DNA of 18,361 bases from Robiginitomaculum sp. (GTDB lineage: Bacteria > Pseudomonadota > Alphaproteobacteria > Caulobacterales > Maricaulaceae): NCBI GenBank assembly GCA_002733485.1, contig NVVU01000018.1:17805-36165 (forward strand), read 5' to 3'. This document shows, piece by piece, positions 15,245-18,361 of this stretch. How positions within the stretch are numbered: the first letter of the stretch is position 1; every line of letters begins with the position of its first letter. Position numbers and translations under genes: made by a program. Below the pieces are notes generated by a model. It did no database searches. It saw only the letters and a list, made by a program, of their open reading frames with translations, and was not told the DNA's origin.

Positions 15245-16714
15245 TTAACCTTCCAGGTATGGCCAATAAAATTCTGCGGCCAGCAACAAAATGACCACAG
15301 ACATAATGGCCATGCGCCACCCAACTTTCAAAAAATCCCGCGTCCGCAGATATCCAGACGCAAAAACAATTGCAAAAGCCGGTTGCGCCGCTGCCGTGAA
15401 ATAGGCAAACGAAGTGGATATGGCCGTAATATAACCCAGCTTAAGCGGGCTTTCCCCCACCAGCTCTGCTGTATGCAGGGTTACTGGCCCCAACACGGCC
15501 ACCGCCGCGCCCGCAGACATAGTATTGGCAACCAGCGTGGTAAGCGCAATATAGGCCGCCCACAGCGGAACTCCCTGGTCCATGTGCAATGGACCCAGCA
15601 GATGCAGAAAACTGACGGCCAGCCATTCGGCAGCACCCGACTGGGTCATCTCCACACCCAGCGAGATGGTAGCGGCATAGATCAACACTACGCCCCAATT
15701 GACCCCGGAATTCATATCGTTCCAGCGCACCAGCCCCACCATGAGAAAGAGCGCGCTGCCTAAAATGGCAACAATCCCAAGGCCCAGTCTGTCTGATAGG
15801 GTGACCCATCCAGTTAGGGTCAGCAGAAAAATCACGATGGCTGCCCAGTCACTACCTTTGATGGGGCCTTGCTTCTCGATTTGCTTGCGCAGTTTGGCGA
15901 CGGCCCGGCGCAGAGTTTTGTGTTCGGGCTTAAACGTTATAAACAAAATCCAGGTCACAAACGGCAATTGCGCCAGAAAAATCGGATAGGCGTATTTCAT
16001 CCAGTCCAGATAATCGACAATGTACTTTCTGGTCGCCGGATCAGTTGGATCAAAGAAAAAATCCCGCCAATAGCCAATCATGATAGCGTTGCGCGCCCCA
16101 CCAGAAGGGGTGCCGATGCTGCCAATGGCACAGCCATAGGCAATGGACAGCAATAATACCGCCGCCAGGCCCTTGATGTTCTTGGTATGCTCTTTGGTCA
16201 GACTGATCAGGGTCAGCGCCACCGGTAACATCATGGCGGCAACGGTATGTCCGCCAATAACAGAAGACAACAGACCGCACACAACCGTGATCCCGACACT
16301 GATCTGAAACAGTCCTGTGCCGGTGATACGCACAATCAGATAGGCCAGCCGTTTATCCAGTTTCTGCTTGATAATTCCCACGGCCAGCATCAGCGAGCCC
16401 ATAATAAAGAGCACCGAATCGCTCATCAGCGAACTGGCAACAACGTTGGCGTCCTTGTTCAGCAACACCACCTGCCCACCAATGATCAGCAAGGCCACAG
16501 TGGGTAACGGCACCGGTTCGGTCACAAACAGGATCACCGCAACAATCACCATCATGATGATGATCTGCCCCTCGCGGGACAACCCTTCGGGTACCGGAAG
16601 ATTGTAAATGACGACACCGACCAGAAACGCAATGATCAGCCAGGCCTTTTCACGCAGAAAACTTACCATGCCGCGCATAAGCGAGGTTCGGGAAAGCTGT
16701 CCGCCAAGGCTCAT
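15245..16714 (-). CDS. DASS/SLC13-type anion permease, paralogue 2
   Basis: A 489-residue multi-pass inner-membrane permease, first gene of the soe cluster. It aligns end to end with the following permease, so the pair arose by tandem duplication and then diverged. Family features: ILFVTEPVPLPTVALL (61-76), LMSDSVLFIMGSLMLA (97-111), GTPSGGARNAIM (201-212), a basic cytoplasmic loop HKTLRRAVAKLRKQIEKQG (265-283), and ANTMSAGAAVAVLGP (396-410), equivalent to the second SNT sodium-site motif. The first SNT site reads GGHTVAAMMLP (154-164), so Ser and Asn are missing while Thr remains. The ATG at 16714 has GAGGT about 7 bases upstream. Linkage to soeABC points to sulfur oxyanions, sulfonates or an organic acid counter-ion as possible substrates; none is proven by sequence. 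Confidence 0.9.
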   Translation of the reverse strand: MSLGGQLSRTSLMRGMVSFLREKAWLIIAFLVGVVIYNLPVPEGLSREGQIIIMMVIVAVILFVTEPVPLPTVALLIIGGQVVLLNKDANVVASSLMSDSVLFIMGSLMLAVGIIKQKLDKRLAYLIVRITGTGLFQISVGITVVCGLLSSVIGGHTVAAMMLPVALTLISLTKEHTKNIKGLAAVLLLSIAYGCAIGSIGTPSGGARNAIMIGYWRDFFFDPTDPATRKYIVDYLDWMKYAYPIFLAQLPFVTWILFITFKPEHKTLRRAVAKLRKQIEKQGPIKGSDWAAIVIFLLTLTGWVTLSDRLGLGIVAILGSALFLMVGLVRWNDMNSGVNWGVVLIYAATISLGVEMTQSGAAEWLAVSFLHLLGPLHMDQGVPLWAAYIALTTLVANTMSAGAAVAVLGPVTLHTAELVGESPLKLGYITAISTSFAYFTAAAQPAFAIVFASGYLRTRDFLKVGWRMAIMSVVILLLAAEFYWPYLEG

Positions 16715-16736
16715 AGTCTGTACCTCATCGTCGGCC

Positions 16737-16759
16737 TTTAGGCGCGCCTGCGCGCTAAA
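16737..16759 (-). promoter_or_regulatory. Leader hairpin upstream of first permease
   Basis: On the plus strand TTTAGGCGCG pairs with CGCGCTAAA across a 4-base loop with one bulged G. It lies 22-45 bases before the permease ATG, so it would fold in the 5' leader of the mRNA. There is no T-run after it, so it is not an obvious attenuator. Confidence 0.35.
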
Positions 16760-16820
16760 TCCAGCGTACGTACTGACTAACAGAAAACGGTGGCCGGTTG
16801 GTTAACCTTAAAAATTGCGG

Positions 16821-16839
16821 TTCAATGTCACACATTGAA
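16821..16839. promoter_or_regulatory. 19-base perfect palindrome, candidate operator
   Basis: TTCAATGT-CAC-ACATTGAA is a perfect 8-base inverted repeat with a 3-base centre, about 107 bases before the first permease ATG. It does not match the FNR consensus. Its size and symmetry fit a dimeric helix-turn-helix regulator. No regulator gene is in the window. Confidence 0.45.
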
Positions 16840-16879
16840 TGTATATTCGAATAATCTAATATAGAAATCATTGCAAGAG

Positions 16880-16923
16880 AAAACGAAAAGAAAAGGGCCG
16901 CTCCGCTGGTGCAGAACGGCCCT
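16880..16923 (-). terminator. Rho-independent terminator of the fadL-family gene
   Basis: Read on the minus strand, AGGGCCGTTCT pairs with GGAGCGGCCCT over an 8-base loop, an 11-base stem with two G-T pairs (16894-16923), followed by TTTTCTTTTCGTTTTCT. It begins 21 bases after the stop codon at 16945. This is the clearest terminator in the window and separates the fadL-family gene from the permease-soe cluster. Confidence 0.88.
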
Positions 16924-16944
16924 GATTTTTTAATGGTTCAGATT

Positions 16945-18252
16945 TTATTTTCCGAATTTCATTTTCCAGCCAATGGTGGCCTCCCACTGTTTCATACGCA
17001 GCTCAATGATACGGTTGGGATTTGGACCATTGGGTGTCACTTCAATGCCGGAAACCCTGGCGGTTGGCGCATACATGAACGCAAACTCAAAGCTGTGCTT
17101 TTTGCTGGGGTTATATTCAAAGCCAGTGGTCAGGTGTGTTTTCATAACGCCCGGAGCCATAATGTTAAGCGTTACATCATCAGGTCCGATGGGATTCTCG
17201 TTTTTGGCAAATCCAGCGCGCCAGGTCCACTGATCGCTCTGGCGCCATTCAGCGCCAAATTTGATAATATCAATATTTCTCCATCCAAAGCCGGGGCCAC
17301 CGGCGCTACCAAATGGCCGCGGAATGCGTGAAGAATTACCAATAGAACCAACCCCGCTATAATTGATCCGTTTATAATCAATCGCGAGCGTAAAATTGGG
17401 AGTTGCATCTAAAGCCAGCCCAAGGGTGAAGTTTTCAGGGATATTGAAATCACCACGATCTGCAAACAAGCCTTCATATTTTTTAAAGCGGCTCATATCA
17501 AGTTCGCTTTGATAGGTGCCGGCCACACGAAATGAGTCCGTTACATCAAGCTGGATGCCGACACGCAGGCCAAGCCCCGTTGCAAACTCGCTTTCATTAT
17601 TGGTCAGAGCAGCGGGATTGGAAGATACACCACCAAAGGCGGCAAGACCGCGAGCCTCAAATTGATTGATGGCCAGAACAGGCGCCACACCAATACTTAG
17701 CACGTCCATAAATTTATAGGCGAAACTGGCCGCTATCAGCAATTGATTGAGGTTAACCCCGGTACCGGCCCCACAAAAAACGCCGGTTGGTGCCGGAGTC
17801 GGGCCGGCTCCACATACCGGATTAGCCAGATCGCGTGGCCAGCTGGTATTCATGCCGCCATTACCAACAGCGGTCAGGGCGAACCCAAAGTTATCTGCGA
17901 GTTTTCGGCTGTAGGCAAAGCCCGGTACCGGAAACAGGTTGGAGCCTGATTTCACATCACCTGCCGGGGTAAAGCCGCCAGGACCAGAACCGGTAAAATG
18001 CCGGGTCGGGCTGAAGGCAGACAAGTTGACTTGCAACATGTCATCAACATCAACGGCACCGGCCGGATTGATCGCGGCCCCAAAGGCATCGCGGGTATCG
18101 GCAACACCGGCCCCGCCCATCGCCTTGGACCGTGCGCTGATACCATGTTGAAAATACCCTTCGGTGGCCTGCGCCGCCGGCACACCGATCATTGAAAACG
18201 CAATTGCGCCCATTGCTGCTGAGGTTAGCAGTTTTCCTGTAATACGAGCCAT
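16945..18252 (-). CDS. FadL/OmpP1/TodX-family outer-membrane transporter
   Basis: A 435-residue outer-membrane beta-barrel of the FadL family, which moves hydrophobic compounds such as long-chain fatty acids or aromatics across the outer membrane. The signal peptide (MARITGKLLTSAAMGAIAFS, cleavage near AAQA-TEGYF, residue 29) is followed by the family's N-terminal plug region: YFQHGISARSKAMGGAGVAD and the FGAAINPAG motif. Later strands such as FNIPENFTLGLALDATPNFT and KKHSFEFAFMYAPTARVSGI fit the barrel, ending WKMKFGK. The length suits the family (about 420-450). The ATG at 18252 has GGAGGGG 3 bases upstream; the same frame runs further to 18348, but that extension lacks a signal peptide at its start. 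It has its own terminator. Whether it is linked to the sulfur genes downstream is not shown. Confidence 0.92.
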   Translation of the reverse strand: MARITGKLLTSAAMGAIAFSMIGVPAAQATEGYFQHGISARSKAMGGAGVADTRDAFGAAINPAGAVDVDDMLQVNLSAFSPTRHFTGSGPGGFTPAGDVKSGSNLFPVPGFAYSRKLADNFGFALTAVGNGGMNTSWPRDLANPVCGAGPTPAPTGVFCGAGTGVNLNQLLIAASFAYKFMDVLSIGVAPVLAINQFEARGLAAFGGVSSNPAALTNNESEFATGLGLRVGIQLDVTDSFRVAGTYQSELDMSRFKKYEGLFADRGDFNIPENFTLGLALDATPNFTLAIDYKRINYSGVGSIGNSSRIPRPFGSAGGPGFGWRNIDIIKFGAEWRQSDQWTWRAGFAKNENPIGPDDVTLNIMAPGVMKTHLTTGFEYNPSKKHSFEFAFMYAPTARVSGIEVTPNGPNPNRIIELRMKQWEATIGWKMKFGK

Positions 18253-18255
18253 AGT

Positions 18256-18262
18256 CCCCTCC
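18256..18262 (-). promoter_or_regulatory. Ribosome binding site deciding the fadL-family start
   Basis: GGAGGGG on the minus strand lies 3 bases before the ATG at 18252, the codon that also starts the signal peptide. Both points reject the longer frame beginning at 18348. The 109 bases upstream of the start, to the window end, should include part of the promoter region, but no clear hexamers are visible. Confidence 0.65.
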
Positions 18263-18361
18263 CCGGTTGTAAGCTCACCAATAAACGCCGCATGCCCGCA
18301 TGGCAGACGACTATGAAGGCACCGCAGGGGCACCGGATCCGGCCGCACATTTTTTACGTGC

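Larger units (their letters stand above)
16715..16879 (-). promoter_or_regulatory. Probable promoter and leader region of the permease-usp-soe cluster
   Basis: This non-coding stretch lies between the fadL-family terminator and the first permease gene. It becomes AT-rich above about 16800 and holds a 19-base perfect palindrome (16821-16839), a 10-base palindrome TATTCGAATA (16844-16853) and a GC-rich leader hairpin (16737-16759). No unambiguous -35/-10 pair is visible; TTGAAC near 16825-16820 on the minus strand lacks a good -10. The cluster promoter is expected here because the terminator upstream isolates it from the previous gene. Confidence 0.5.

Noticed and set aside
16945..18348. Longer start for the FadL-family protein at 18348
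   Set aside because: The extra 32 residues contain no signal peptide features, while the ATG at 18252 has a strong ribosome binding site and starts a typical signal sequence.

Overview
The window reads as chromosomal DNA of a Gram-negative proteobacterium. It has two outer-membrane beta-barrel proteins, an MCP, a PAS-GAF hybrid kinase and a quinone-linked molybdoenzyme. The M28 peptidase style and the intergenic inverted repeats at 3924-4020 resemble those of Alphaproteobacteria; this placement is by resemblance only and the order is unresolved. GC content is moderate. No rRNA, tRNA, CRISPR array, transposase or phage gene was seen.

Layout. Bases 1-1499 (+) hold the 3' part of an M28 metallopeptidase gene, cut by the window edge. 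Everything after it is on the minus strand. It ends 7 bases from the stop of a convergent PAS-GAF hybrid histidine kinase (1507-3651). A 484-base non-coding stretch with short inverted repeats (3652-4135) follows. Next is a compact three-gene unit, transcribed porin (7650-6319), short PstS-like periplasmic binding protein (6308-5844), MCP (5803-4136). An AT-rich 233-base gap separates it from a larger unit, transcribed from 16714 down to 7884: two paralogous DASS/SLC13-type permeases, a tandem universal stress protein, then soeA, soeB and soeC. A FadL-family outer-membrane protein (18252-16945) lies upstream and is closed by a strong rho-independent terminator at 16880-16923.

How the genes may work together. 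SoeABC is a cytoplasm-facing molybdoenzyme complex that in characterised bacteria oxidises sulfite to sulfate and passes electrons to the quinone pool. Here it sits behind two anion permeases and a Usp protein in one co-directional cluster, which suggests import or export of a sulfur oxyanion or sulfonate coupled to its oxidation. The neighbouring unit puts an outer-membrane channel, a periplasmic oxyanion-type binding protein and a chemoreceptor in one transcript, which suggests a capture-and-sense module. A link between the two units is inference from adjacency.

Most unusual points: both permeases lack the first canonical Ser-Asn-Thr sodium-site motif of the DASS family; the binding protein is only about half the usual size and has no ABC permease partner here; the kinase GAF domain carries a Cys/His cluster; and a perfect 19-base palindrome lies upstream of the permease-soe cluster.
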